Assembly (NCBI GenBank): GCA_051208035.1 | Contig: JBPJFZ010000001.1 | Coordinates: 496,001 to 560,000, forward strand | Direction: 5' to 3' | Origin: JACKOB01 sp024234575 | GTDB lineage: Bacteria; Pseudomonadota; Gammaproteobacteria; Pseudomonadales; Oleiphilaceae | Length of the DNA: 64,000 bases | Part shown: positions 35,711 to 44,516 of the stretch, in pieces | How positions within the stretch are numbered: position 1 is the stretch's first letter | Layout: every line of letters starts with the position of its first letter | Position numbers and translations under genes: made by a program | Notes under the pieces: generated by a model | What the model was told of the DNA's origin: nothing | Database searches by the model: none | Seen by the model: only the letters and a program-made list of their open reading frames with translations

Positions 35711-36835
35711 TTAACTTTTGGCGATCAAAGATTTTTCACGCTCAGCAATTTCAGCTTGCCGAGTCTTTGCCTGCGACCGAATCAGGTTTTCTAAATGATC
35801 AACCAGAGATTCGTTGGAAAGCTTGTGATCTGGAACTCCGCGAACATAAACAAGGTTGTTTGGGCTGCCACCCGCCAGACCCACGTCAACCTCCTTTGCT
35901 TCGCCAGGGCCATTCACAACACAGCCAATGATGGCAACATCTAAGGGGGTATCGATATCATCAAGACGTTCTTCCAGCGCATTCATGGTCTTTACAACAT
36001 CGAAGTTTTGACGAGAGCAACTAGGACACGCTATAAAATTAATACCTTTACTACGAAGCTTTAAGCTTTTTAGCAGCTCATAACCTACTTTAATTTCTTC
36101 AACAGGATCGGCCGCAAGAGATATTCTAATCGTATCGCCAATGCCATCCATGAGCAGAATCCCCAACCCAACGGCGGATTTCACTGTGCCACCTCGCAAA
36201 CCACCCGCCTCAGTAATCCCCAAGTGTAATGGCTGCTCAATTTGGCTGGCGATTTGGCGATAGGCCGCCACTGTCATGAAGACATCAGACGCCTTCAAAC
36301 TTAGCTTAAAGTCAGGAAAATTGTGCCTGTCCAGAATATCTATGTGGCGCATCGCTGATTCAACTAACGCTTCCGGGGTCGGTTCACCATATTTTTTCTG
36401 CAAGTCTTTTTCAAGCGACCCAGCGTTTACCCCGATCCGTATCGGTATACCGTGATCTTTCGCCGCCTGAATAACAGCCTTGACCCGGTCTTCACGGCCA
36501 ATATTGCCAGGGTTAATGCGCAAACAATCAACCCCATACTCGGCAACTTTCAGGGCGATCTTATAATCAAAATGAATGTCTGCAATCAGCGGGAGGCTTA
36601 CTAGCTTTTTGATTTGAGCAAAAGATTCTGCAGCCTCCATGGAAGGTACGGATACCCTAACCATATCCGCACCTGCTTTTTGCAGTTGCGCTATTTGCGC
36701 AACTGTCGCTGCAACATCACAGGTTTCGGTATTCGTCATACTTTGCACAGATATAGGCGCATCACCACCAACCGCCACGTTTCCAACCATAATCTGACGC
36801 GATCGACGCCGCTTTATGGGTGATTCCATATGCAT
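35711..36835 (-). CDS. ispG: 4-hydroxy-3-methylbut-2-enyl-diphosphate synthase
   Basis: 374-residue Fe-S enzyme of the MEP isoprenoid pathway, converting MEcPP to HMBPP. The 4Fe-4S ligands are Cys in CPSCSRQNFD and in IIGCVVNGPGEA. The TIM-barrel part (about 1-260) is well conserved (VQSMTNTET, RINPGNIG). Two possible ATG codons lie at 36835 and 36829. Because it needs an Fe-S cluster, it is a direct client of whatever scaffold replaces Isc in this organism. Confidence 0.97.
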   Translation of the reverse strand: MHMESPIKRRRSRQIMVGNVAVGGDAPISVQSMTNTETCDVAATVAQIAQLQKAGADMVRVSVPSMEAAESFAQIKKLVSLPLIADIHFDYKIALKVAEYGVDCLRINPGNIGREDRVKAVIQAAKDHGIPIRIGVNAGSLEKDLQKKYGEPTPEALVESAMRHIDILDRHNFPDFKLSLKASDVFMTVAAYRQIASQIEQPLHLGITEAGGLRGGTVKSAVGLGILLMDGIGDTIRISLAADPVEEIKVGYELLKSLKLRSKGINFIACPSCSRQNFDVVKTMNALEERLDDIDTPLDVAIIGCVVNGPGEAKEVDVGLAGGSPNNLVYVRGVPDHKLSNESLVDHLENLIRSQAKTRQAEIAEREKSLIAKS

Positions 36836-36910
36836 TTTAATTTACCCGATTAACTTGAATTAATATTAGAGATACTTTCTCGGTAGACAACCCACTGATT
36901 TCATTAACAG

Positions 36911-38185
36911 TTACTCTAAAATGAAATCAGTGCGGTTGTTCCAAACGCGGAAACGGTTGAAATCTACTGGTTCGCCGTTAAACGTCAACTGTACTTCACT
37001 TACAGCACCAATCACGACTTGAAAAGGCAATACACCTGAGTAGGAGACAGTATCACCGCTGTGTTTCAGTGCCGCCAATACGACTTTTCCATCGCCATTC
37101 TTTACCTGAAACCAGCAATCACCACTGAATGTAGCCACTAAATCGCCGGTGATAGATTCAATGGAAGGTATGGCGTCATTTGATACTTCAGTTTCTTTTT
37201 CATTCACCACGACCTCGTCAACCCCATTCATTACAGGCTCAGTGACAGCGCTACTTGGCATGGTGAGCACAGGCACGACCTCTGTGACGCTGAACGCGCT
37301 TTGCTGCCCAGAACCATCCGCAGAGATAGTAGAATCGTCAGCAACATTCGCATAATCCGCAACATAAGCTGCATCATTACCCATATCTTCAGAGGCAGCC
37401 GGTAAAGGGGGGGCAATCTCAGAAACTTCTTCTAAACTCACTCCACCGCCGATTTCAGTAGAAGAGCCGGCCGGCACCTCACCAAACTCTGCTTCGCGAT
37501 CCACAACCGTTTCAGCGGTGCTTAAAGGCAATATTGTTGCATTTAACTTCTGCGACAATTCTGAGGTTGACTTTAAAGGGGTATCGGGGGGAGAAGTCAA
37601 AACCTTCTGCTCTAAAACTGGCTCATTCGTGAGAATAGGTTCTTCAGGGCTCATAGCCTTTACCTGGCCTGCCTGACCGTCAGTCTCACTCCGATTTTTG
37701 TTGGCTGTATCAGGAGCAACCATAGACACCGGCGCTTCAGAATTTGAAGAAAACAAAATCTGCAGCCCACCCTCGGTTGAGACGACCAGATAACCCGCCT
37801 GCCAAGAGTAAAACCCGGCCGCAAAAATTAAAACAGCACCAACTAATAACACGCTGAAGAAACTACGCCCTGTCTTTGACTTATCAGGAGCTGCAGCAGC
37901 ATTTGCGGTAGACGTTTCAAGATCCAGAGCTTGTTGTAAATGCTCCAGAACTTCAGACTCTGATAATTTCAACAGTCGGGCATAGGATTTCACATACCCT
38001 TTGAGAAAGGTAGTACCAGGAACCTCACCAAACTCATTACACTCTATAGCGACAACTATAGAGGGCCTAAGATGCAGAGCATCTGCGGCCTCTTGAACGG
38101 AAAGTCCCTGCGATTCACGCGCTTTTTTTAGTATTGTTCCCACATCCGGGAAAGCCGTTGCGTTCATCCCTTCACTCATTTGCAA
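36911..38185 (-). CDS. rodZ: Cell-shape protein RodZ
   Basis: 424 residues. The N-terminal helix-turn-helix domain (about 15-85, KKARESQGLSVQEAADALHL) binds MreB. A membrane segment covers about 108-128 (FFSVLLVGAVLIFAAGFYSW). A long, low-complexity acidic periplasmic linker (about 150-335) leads to the C-terminal beta domain (about 340-424, DCWFQVKNGDGKVVLA). Its start overlaps the end of pilW by 14 nt. Confidence 0.95.
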   Translation of the reverse strand: MQMSEGMNATAFPDVGTILKKARESQGLSVQEAADALHLRPSIVVAIECNEFGEVPGTTFLKGYVKSYARLLKLSESEVLEHLQQALDLETSTANAAAAPDKSKTGRSFFSVLLVGAVLIFAAGFYSWQAGYLVVSTEGGLQILFSSNSEAPVSMVAPDTANKNRSETDGQAGQVKAMSPEEPILTNEPVLEQKVLTSPPDTPLKSTSELSQKLNATILPLSTAETVVDREAEFGEVPAGSSTEIGGGVSLEEVSEIAPPLPAASEDMGNDAAYVADYANVADDSTISADGSGQQSAFSVTEVVPVLTMPSSAVTEPVMNGVDEVVVNEKETEVSNDAIPSIESITGDLVATFSGDCWFQVKNGDGKVVLAALKHSGDTVSYSGVLPFQVVIGAVSEVQLTFNGEPVDFNRFRVWNNRTDFILE

Positions 38186-38975
38186 TCATTTGCCTGTACT
38201 TTTTATATTCAATGGAATCGCCATAAAGTGTTTTCAATAGCATAGCATAGCCCGATTCCTGCTGATTGTCCTGATAGTAACGAGCAAGCTGAATTCCATA
38301 GTACAAACTTGTGGAGGAATGTGTCACCGATGATGAGCGAACCATTCCGACATAGTTGTTGAAATACTGTTGAGCTTTCTGATAATTCTTATCCTCAATT
38401 AACATCCCAACTAAGGTAAGAATAACAGAAGGTTGGCTTCGATTAAGAATTAATGATTTCTCATAGGCTTGATAAGTTAACGTTCGATCATTCAACTTAT
38501 TAGCGCAAAATGCCATATTTCTAAATATCTGAGCCCTTCCGTCAAATTCTGTGTCATTTGATGCCTGTTTAAACTGATCATACGCCTCCTGGTACCTACC
38601 TTCAGAATACAAATAGGCCGCGTAATAGGTTTTTCCTCTCGTGAACGTCGGGTCTAACTCAATGCTTCTTTTAAAATTTTCTTCTGCAAGAGAAGGCTCA
38701 CCATCATTCTGAAAAACAAGCCCAAGCGCTGCCAGGGCTCCGGCATTGTTCGGGTCAATTGCCAACGCCCGAGCCAAATGCTTACGAGCTCGATCATAGT
38801 CATTACGCTCGATATACGCCAGACCTAGCTGCACGTAGGTATCAACCGCCTCACTCTTGTTCTCTTTCTGAGTAAAAACACTGTCGGTTGTGGTCACACA
38901 AGCCGTTTGCAAGGCTGTAAGAAACACCAGAACCATTACTCTAGAAATCAATCGCCCGCTAGTTAAAAAATGCAT
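38172..38975 (-). CDS. pilW: Type IV pilus assembly lipoprotein PilW/PilF
   Basis: 267 residues with the start at 38975. AAGG lies 6 nt upstream, and the protein then begins with a normal lipoprotein signal (MHFLTSGRLISRVMVLVFL) ending in LQTAC. The open frame continues to 39041, but that part reads into rlmN. The mature protein has TPR repeats (about 45-185, LAYIERNDYDRARKHLARAL). PilW/PilF is the pilotin that carries the PilQ secretin to the outer membrane. Confidence 0.93.
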   Translation of the reverse strand: MHFLTSGRLISRVMVLVFLTALQTACVTTTDSVFTQKENKSEAVDTYVQLGLAYIERNDYDRARKHLARALAIDPNNAGALAALGLVFQNDGEPSLAEENFKRSIELDPTFTRGKTYYAAYLYSEGRYQEAYDQFKQASNDTEFDGRAQIFRNMAFCANKLNDRTLTYQAYEKSLILNRSQPSVILTLVGMLIEDKNYQKAQQYFNNYVGMVRSSSVTHSSTSLYYGIQLARYYQDNQQESGYAMLLKTLYGDSIEYKKYRQMIANE

Positions 38976-39015
38976 CAATCGCCTTAGCTCTAATTTAGGG
39001 AACAGTTTTGCCCGG

Positions 39016-40179
39016 TTATAATGCCTTGTCAGCCACCACATTGATACCCACCGTATCTAAACTTGTCACGGGAATATACTTAAGACTTCTCCTGGTTTTA
39101 TCATCTACTCGCCCAACCAGCTGACCACAAGCCGCATCGATATCGTCGCCACGCGTGGTACGCACTGTTGCCACATGCCCAGCATATCCCAGTATATGCT
39201 GAAATTGTTCAATTGCAGCTTTTGATGGACGCTGATAGTCACTCGACGGAAATGGATTAAAAGGTATCAGATTAATTTTGCAGGGAATACCTTTCAAAAG
39301 CTGCGCTAATGCTCGTGCCTGCTCAGGCTGATCATTAACACCTTTAATAAGGGTATACTCTACAGTGATTTTGCGCCTATCACTCAACTTACCCAAATAG
39401 CGATGACAGGCAGCCAACAACTCTGCGATGGGATACTTTTTGTTGATAGGCACGAGTATATTTCTCAGTGCATCATCTGGTGCATGCAACGAAATTGCAA
39501 GAGATACGTCGGTGAGATCTCCCAACTTATCAATAGCAGGTACAACACCAGCTGTGCTTAACGTGAGGCGACGTTTAGAAATCCCATAGCCGAAATCATC
39601 CATCATGAGGCTCATGGCATCGACAACGTTGTCAAAATTCAGCAATGGCTCCCCCATCCCCATCATTACCACGTTTGTGATTGGTTTCTCCCGGGACGGG
39701 TCATATTCGCCAAACGAGCGTAAAGCCACCCACACTTGCCCAATAATTTCTGCGGCAGAGAGATTACGGTTAAACCCCTGCTTGCCGGTTGAGCAAAAAC
39801 TACAGTCTAGCGAACAACCAACTTGTGAAGAAACACAAAGTGTACCGCGGTTTCCTTCGGGAATAAGCACCGTTTCTACACTATTACCACCATCGAGACG
39901 CATCACCCACTTCTTGGTACCATCTTTTGAGATATTGTGATAAATAATCTCTGGCGATCTTACTTCTGCCACCTCCGTCAGTTTGAGGCGCAAAGGCTTG
40001 CTTATATTTGTCATTTGCTCGAAATCAGCAACACCATGCTGATGTATCCACTGAATTACCTGAGTAGCTCTAAAACGCTTTTCACCTAATGATAGAAAAA
40101 ACTCCTCCATCTTCGCACGGGAAAAACCAAGAAGATTAACCTTTTCCTGTTTTTCACACCCGTTTTCGCCTGCTAACAT
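39016..40179 (-). CDS. rlmN: Dual-specificity 23S rRNA/tRNA adenine-C2 methyltransferase RlmN
   Basis: 387-residue radical-SAM enzyme that methylates A2503 of 23S rRNA and A37 of some tRNAs. The 4Fe-4S ligands are Cys122, Cys126 and Cys129 in GCSLDCSFCSTGKQG. The glycine-rich SAM motif is GMGEPLLN, and the resolving Cys lies in DIDAACGQL near the C-terminus. It is downstream of ndk on the same strand and upstream of pilW. Confidence 0.97.
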   Translation of the reverse strand: MLAGENGCEKQEKVNLLGFSRAKMEEFFLSLGEKRFRATQVIQWIHQHGVADFEQMTNISKPLRLKLTEVAEVRSPEIIYHNISKDGTKKWVMRLDGGNSVETVLIPEGNRGTLCVSSQVGCSLDCSFCSTGKQGFNRNLSAAEIIGQVWVALRSFGEYDPSREKPITNVVMMGMGEPLLNFDNVVDAMSLMMDDFGYGISKRRLTLSTAGVVPAIDKLGDLTDVSLAISLHAPDDALRNILVPINKKYPIAELLAACHRYLGKLSDRRKITVEYTLIKGVNDQPEQARALAQLLKGIPCKINLIPFNPFPSSDYQRPSKAAIEQFQHILGYAGHVATVRTTRGDDIDAACGQLVGRVDDKTRRSLKYIPVTSLDTVGINVVADKAL

Positions 40180-40240
40180 CGGTAACTCCCGGGGTGAACA
40201 ACCCCCAAATATACAACTTTGAAATCTTCTCTATATCCGC

Positions 40241-40264
40241 AAAAGGGGCATCAAAGCCCCTTTT
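40241..40264 (-). terminator. Terminator between ndk and rlmN
   Basis: 9-bp perfect stem AAAAGGGGC/GCCCCTTTT, loop ATCAAA on the plus strand, 28 nt past the ndk stop. T tracts flank both sides, so it may act in either direction. Confidence 0.7.
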
Positions 40265-40291
40265 GTTTATATCAAACAATTAATCTGCTTT

Positions 40292-40720
40292 TCAGGTACG
40301 TGGGCAGATTTCATTATCAGCAAAGAAATAAGCAACTTCGCGCTCTGCAGAAGTTGTTGAATCTGAACCATGCACAGCGTTCGCATCGATTGATGCAGCG
40401 AAATCAGCTCGAATAGTGCCTGCAGCAGCATCTTTTGGATTGGTAGCACCCATTAAATCTCTGTTTTTCAGAACTGCACCTTCACCTTCGAGAACCTGTA
40501 CAACAACCGGACCAGAAGTCATAAAAGCCACCAGATCGGCAAAGAAAGGTCTTTCTTTATGCTCTGCATAAAAACCACCAGCCTGCTCCTGAGTCAGGTG
40601 AACCATTTTTGCTGCAACTATTTTTAGGCCCGCTTTTTCAAAGCGTGAGTAAATTTCACCAATGACATTTTTAGCAACCGCATCAGGTTTAATAATCGAA
40701 AGAGTACGTTCAACAGCCAT
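40292..40720 (-). CDS. ndk: Nucleoside diphosphate kinase
   Basis: 142 residues, interconverting NTPs and NDPs through phosphohistidine. The catalytic His is residue 117 in NAVHGSDST, and the RTLSIIKPDAV start is intact. The upstream gene here is iscS, where Pseudomonas has iscX; see the finding on the missing isc genes. Confidence 0.98.
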   Translation of the reverse strand: MAVERTLSIIKPDAVAKNVIGEIYSRFEKAGLKIVAAKMVHLTQEQAGGFYAEHKERPFFADLVAFMTSGPVVVQVLEGEGAVLKNRDLMGATNPKDAAAGTIRADFAASIDANAVHGSDSTTSAEREVAYFFADNEICPRT

Positions 40721-40879
40721 GCATTTTCTCCAAGAAGTAAGTGTCGTTATATATCTAAAAAAATAGGGACGGAATTATACTTAGATTTGCGACAAATAAA
40801 TAGTTTAGCGTGTTGCATTAGCCCCCTATTTGCGCCACCACCACCAATACTGCCATTAAAACCATCAACGCAACTAAAA
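40721..40879. other. Short iscS-ndk spacer in place of iscU-iscA-hscB-hscA-fdx-iscX
   Basis: 159 bp. On the ndk strand a TATAAT (40779-40774) sits about 55 nt before the ndk ATG and probably drives ndk. I read all frames and found no trace of IscU, Fdx or IscX motifs. Confidence 0.75.
40774..40779 (-). promoter_or_regulatory. -10 element of the ndk promoter
   Basis: TATAAT on the minus strand, preceded by AAG and only a weak -35. It would start ndk transcription near 40768. Confidence 0.5.
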
Positions 40880-42028
40880 CTATCGCAACCGATTAACCAC
40901 CTCTATAACCATCGTCGACACTAACTCAACCTCTTCTAATGTAGTGTAGCGCCCAAACGAAAACCTTAGCGAAGCCTGTGCGATCGACGCATCAACACCA
41001 ATAGAAGTCAAAACATACGAAGGTGTCATGCTGGCCGACGTACAGGCTGAACCTGAAGATACAGCCACACCCGGCAACCCCATCAACAGTGTTTCACCAT
41101 CAATCTCCGAAAAACCGATGTTTACGATACCGGGAAAGCGATTATCAATAGAGCCATTAATGCACACACCCTCCAAGCTGAGCACTTTCTCAAGAAAAAC
41201 CCTAGAGAGTGCACTCAAATGCAAAAAGTCAGCCTCGCGAGACTCTTTGGCCAAAGCAAAGGCAGCCCCCATCCCAACGAGCTGATGTGTCGCCAGTGTT
41301 CCCGAGCGTAAACCTCGCTCATGCCCACCACCATGTATTTGTGGAACAAGCTTAACGCCAGCCGCCCGACTCACGTATAGCGCCCCAACCCCCTTAGGAC
41401 CATATATTTTATGCGCAGAGAAAGACATTAAATCAACATGCATGGACTGGAGATCAATATCCAGCTTACCTGCACTTTGAGCTGCATCCACGTGAAACAA
41501 CACATCTTTTTCTTTTAGCAAACTTCCAATTGCAGCGATATCATTAACAGCACCCAACTCGTTATTAACGTGCATTAGAGTTACCAAAATGGTGTCTTCA
41601 CGCAACGCACCCTCCACCTGAGCCACAGAAATAACGCCTGAGAAATCTGGCGTTAAATAGGTTACTTCGAAACCAAGAGTCTCAAGATAGGCACACGAAT
41701 CAAGCACAGCTTTGTGCTCTATCTTTGATGTAATCAAGTGACGGCCTTTTTCAGCGTAATGTAAGGCAACCCCTTTGATGGCTAAATTATCAGATTCAGT
41801 GGCACCGGATGTCCAAACGATCTCTCTGAAGTCGCAACCCACCAAGCCAGCAACTTGTTTACGCGCCAATTCGACCGCCTGCTCCGCCTTCCAACCATAA
41901 ACATGAGAACGAGATGCTGGATTACCAAAATTTCCATCGATAGTCAGACTCTCCGCCATCAATGCAGCAACCTCTCGGGCAACAGGGGTTGTCGCTGCGT
42001 AATCCATATAAATGGGCTTAACAGACAT
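40880..42028 (-). CDS. iscS: Cysteine desulfurase IscS, lacking the IscU-docking C-terminal tail
   Basis: 382-residue PLP enzyme that takes sulfur from cysteine. It is clearly IscS and not SufS: GNPASRSHVYGWKAE, MHVNNELGA and GGGHERGLRSGTL. PLP-Lys207 (SAHKIYGPKG) and the sulfur-carrying Cys329 (SSGSACTSAS) are intact. E. coli IscS has about 404 residues. This one stops at VNRLR, just before the region that in E. coli begins DLSPLWEMY, and the missing tail is the part known to contact IscU. The downstream frames do not encode the tail. The gene is between iscR and ndk with no other isc gene. Confidence 0.95.
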   Translation of the reverse strand: MSVKPIYMDYAATTPVAREVAALMAESLTIDGNFGNPASRSHVYGWKAEQAVELARKQVAGLVGCDFREIVWTSGATESDNLAIKGVALHYAEKGRHLITSKIEHKAVLDSCAYLETLGFEVTYLTPDFSGVISVAQVEGALREDTILVTLMHVNNELGAVNDIAAIGSLLKEKDVLFHVDAAQSAGKLDIDLQSMHVDLMSFSAHKIYGPKGVGALYVSRAAGVKLVPQIHGGGHERGLRSGTLATHQLVGMGAAFALAKESREADFLHLSALSRVFLEKVLSLEGVCINGSIDNRFPGIVNIGFSEIDGETLLMGLPGVAVSSGSACTSASMTPSYVLTSIGVDASIAQASLRFSFGRYTTLEEVELVSTMVIEVVNRLR

Positions 42029-42180
42029 AAGTTTAAATCACTCTATTTACAAACAATGAGGCAACATTGTAACGGAGTCTACGATTGAAATTCACCTTAA
42101 CAGGTGACGAAGACGGGAGGCAGAAACCTCTTGTAAGGACAAGTACACAACAGAAAAAACAACCCGCAGACCATGCAATG

Positions 42181-42663
42181 TTAACCTTCGGTTACAGATA
42201 TCCTTTGACCCGATTTAAGTGAGTCTGTTTTCGAGTTTTGCCGGGCCGCAATCACTTGAATCTCACGCTTGCTCATTAGCTCAGCGAGACTGATTGAGCT
42301 CAAAAAATTATGAATCTGATCACTCAGGTCGCTCCAAAGGTGATGAGTAAGACATTTTTCGCCTTGCTGACAATCCCCCTTCTGCTGACAACGCGTCGTA
42401 TCCATTGACTCGTTTACCGCATCAACGACCTGCGCAATAAAGATTTCAGTTTCGAGGCGACCGAGCAAATAGCCCCCCCCTGGCCCACGAACACTTTTAA
42501 CCAGTTCAAATTTTCGTAATTTAGCAAATAGCTGTTCGAGATATGATAGAGATATCCCCTGACGCAGAGACACATCGGACAAACTAACCGGCCCCTCGTG
42601 TGCATGTAAGGCCAAATCAAGCATCGCCGTAACTGCATACCGACCTTTTGTAGTTAATCTCAT
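42181..42663 (-). CDS. iscR: Fe-S cluster regulator IscR
   Basis: 160-residue Rrf2-family regulator holding a 2Fe-2S cluster. Starting from the second Met (42663), after GGGGG, the cluster ligands fall at Cys92, Cys98, Cys104 and His107, the same numbers as in E. coli. The winged helix (about 1-60, RYAVTAMLDLAL) is intact. It is the first gene of the short iscR-iscS unit and has an IscR-like operator at its promoter. Confidence 0.97.
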   Translation of the reverse strand: MRLTTKGRYAVTAMLDLALHAHEGPVSLSDVSLRQGISLSYLEQLFAKLRKFELVKSVRGPGGGYLLGRLETEIFIAQVVDAVNESMDTTRCQQKGDCQQGEKCLTHHLWSDLSDQIHNFLSSISLAELMSKREIQVIAARQNSKTDSLKSGQRISVTEG

Positions 42664-42697
42664 CACGCCCCCAAAATACCCATGTTATTTAGTCGGA

Positions 42698-42730
42698 ATT
42701 ATGAATTAACCTACCAAAACAGTCAACCTC
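42698..42730 (-). promoter_or_regulatory. iscR promoter with an IscR type 1-like operator
   Basis: Minus strand: -35 TTGACT (42726-42721), 17-bp spacer, -10 CATAAT (42703-42698). The sequence TTGACTGTTTTGGTAGG (42726-42710) matches 15 of 17 positions of the core of the type 1 IscR consensus as I recall it (YYGACTRWWWYAGTCRR). It overlaps the -35, as expected for autorepression. Confidence 0.6.
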
Positions 42731-42747
42731 TCTACTGTAAATGAGAA

Positions 42748-43521
42748 TTAATCCGATATTTTCGAACACCCGTCTTTGACCGCATCGAAATCTGCATCAT
42801 CAAGAGGCGGAACTTGGGTGTAACGATAAGAGTTGTCGAGTTTTTGCATGGACTTACACATATTCTCTAATCGCTGATCTACCGCATGCATGTGGTCCAA
42901 CATACTTCTAATGGAGCGCGCTATCGGGTCAGGCATATCGTCACTTAAACCATAAGCATCAAACCCTATTTTCTCTTCCATCAAACGCCGCTTTTCCTCG
43001 GAGACATCCTGCTTAACGATTATTCGCCCTGGAATACCAACAACAGTTGCTTCAGCGGGCACCTCTTTGGTTACCACTGCATTAGAACCAATTTTGGCAT
43101 AGTCACCAACCGTGAAAGGCCCAAGCACCTTTGCTCCCGCCCCCACCACAACACCATTACCTAAAGTCGGATGCCGCTTTCCTTTATTCCAACTCGTTCC
43201 ACCCAGAGTCACCCCCTGATAAAGCGTCACATCATCACCAATGATCGCAGTCTCACCAATCACCACCCCCATCCCGTGATCAATAAAAAACCTTCTACCT
43301 ATCTGCGCTCCAGGGTGAATCTCAATGCCTGTCAACCAGCGACTAATAGTTGAAATTGTTCTAGCAATCCACTTTAACCCCAACCCCCACAACTTATGTG
43401 ACAAACGATGAAACAGTAAAGCATGCAAACCCGGATAGTTCGTTAACACCTCGAAGGTATTTCGAGCAGCCGGATCACGATCAAAAACACTGGCAACATC
43501 TTCTCTCAGTCTTTCAAACAT
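42748..43521 (-). CDS. cysE: Serine O-acetyltransferase
   Basis: 257 residues from the ATG at 43521, which gives the usual start MFERLREDVASVF. It transfers acetyl from acetyl-CoA to serine, the first step of cysteine synthesis. The helical N-terminal part (1-75) is followed by a left-handed beta helix with hexapeptide repeats (IEIHPGAQIG, HGMGVVIGE, GAGAKVLG). The catalytic His and Asp lie in FFIDHGMG. It supplies the cysteine used by IscS and sits just upstream of iscR on the same strand. Confidence 0.96.
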   Translation of the reverse strand: MFERLREDVASVFDRDPAARNTFEVLTNYPGLHALLFHRLSHKLWGLGLKWIARTISTISRWLTGIEIHPGAQIGRRFFIDHGMGVVIGETAIIGDDVTLYQGVTLGGTSWNKGKRHPTLGNGVVVGAGAKVLGPFTVGDYAKIGSNAVVTKEVPAEATVVGIPGRIIVKQDVSEEKRRLMEEKIGFDAYGLSDDMPDPIARSIRSMLDHMHAVDQRLENMCKSMQKLDNSYRYTQVPPLDDADFDAVKDGCSKISD

Positions 43522-43612
43522 ATGCAATTCCAAAATAGTTATGCAATCCCTACAAATTTTATATAATTTCTACGAAGAACAAATCCGCTAGTAAAACTCG
43601 CTTACAAAAGAC

Positions 43613-44371
43613 TCACTTAAACAACTTATCAACAGAAGTGAGTATGCCTCGCAAAATATTCAGCTCAACTTTGTCTATGTCCGCTCTCAAAAACAAACGG
43701 CGAAGTCGTGACATAAGCTGACGCGGGTTTTCAGGATCAAGAAAACCCGTTGACTTTACCGTTCTCTCCAAATGATCGAAAAACCCCTCCAGCTCATCGG
43801 CCGTCGCGGGCAGCTCATCCCACCCTTGGTCCTTAGCCCCACGAATGCTGGCGATGGAGGAACCATTATCGACACCATCCAGCATTGACAAGAAAGCCAT
43901 ACGGACCTCGTAACAAATGACTTGCACCGCCATAGCCAAATTAAGGGACGAAAAGTCAGGATTAGCAGGGATATGAACATGGAAATTACATTGCTGCAAC
44001 TCATCATTACTCAGTCCTCTATCCTCGCGCCCAAAAACCAGCGCTACATCCGTTACCGCCGCCTTTGCCAGCACTTCTTTGGCACAATCTCTTGGATTCA
44101 TAACCGGCCAGGGTATTCGTCGATTTCTGGCACTGGCCCCAACAACCAACCCGCACCCCTCCACAGCTTTCTGCAGAGAATCAACCAGTACCAGAGAGTC
44201 AAGAATATCAGATGCACCAGCCGCTCTGCCAAAAGAGCTATCATCAGGCATCGCTCTAGGAGAGACCAGATATAAAGAAGATATATCCATATTTTTCATT
44301 GCCCGGGCTACCGCACCAATATTTCCAGGATGCGATGTCTCCATTAACACGATCCTAATCTTACCCAGCAT
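43613..44371 (-). CDS. trmJ: tRNA (cytidine/uridine-2'-O) methyltransferase TrmJ
   Basis: 252-residue SPOUT methyltransferase that modifies the ribose of position 32 in tRNAs. RIVLMETSHPGNIGAVARAM and ALVFGREDRGLSNDEL are the knotted SAM-binding segments. The C-terminal helical part (about 165-250) matches TrmJ rather than TrmL. It is divergent from suhB with 145 bp between, as in Pseudomonas and E. coli. Confidence 0.96.
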   Translation of the reverse strand: MLGKIRIVLMETSHPGNIGAVARAMKNMDISSLYLVSPRAMPDDSSFGRAAGASDILDSLVLVDSLQKAVEGCGLVVGASARNRRIPWPVMNPRDCAKEVLAKAAVTDVALVFGREDRGLSNDELQQCNFHVHIPANPDFSSLNLAMAVQVICYEVRMAFLSMLDGVDNGSSIASIRGAKDQGWDELPATADELEGFFDHLERTVKSTGFLDPENPRQLMSRLRRLFLRADIDKVELNILRGILTSVDKLFK

Positions 44372-44516
44372 TCCACCTTCCTCTATGAGCTTACTTTTAG
44401 ACCAGCAATCTGACGCGCTATGGTAACAGAATTTAAATGAGATATTGCTCTCAAAAATTCACTTTATTTGCTATGATATGCCGCCAAATTTTGGAATGAA
44501 CAACAGGATTTCAGAC

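Noticed and set aside
40818..40865. 15-residue hydrophobic open frame (MVLMAVLVVVAQIGG) in the iscS-ndk gap
   Set aside because: Too short, no ribosome site; does not resemble any remnant of the missing isc genes.
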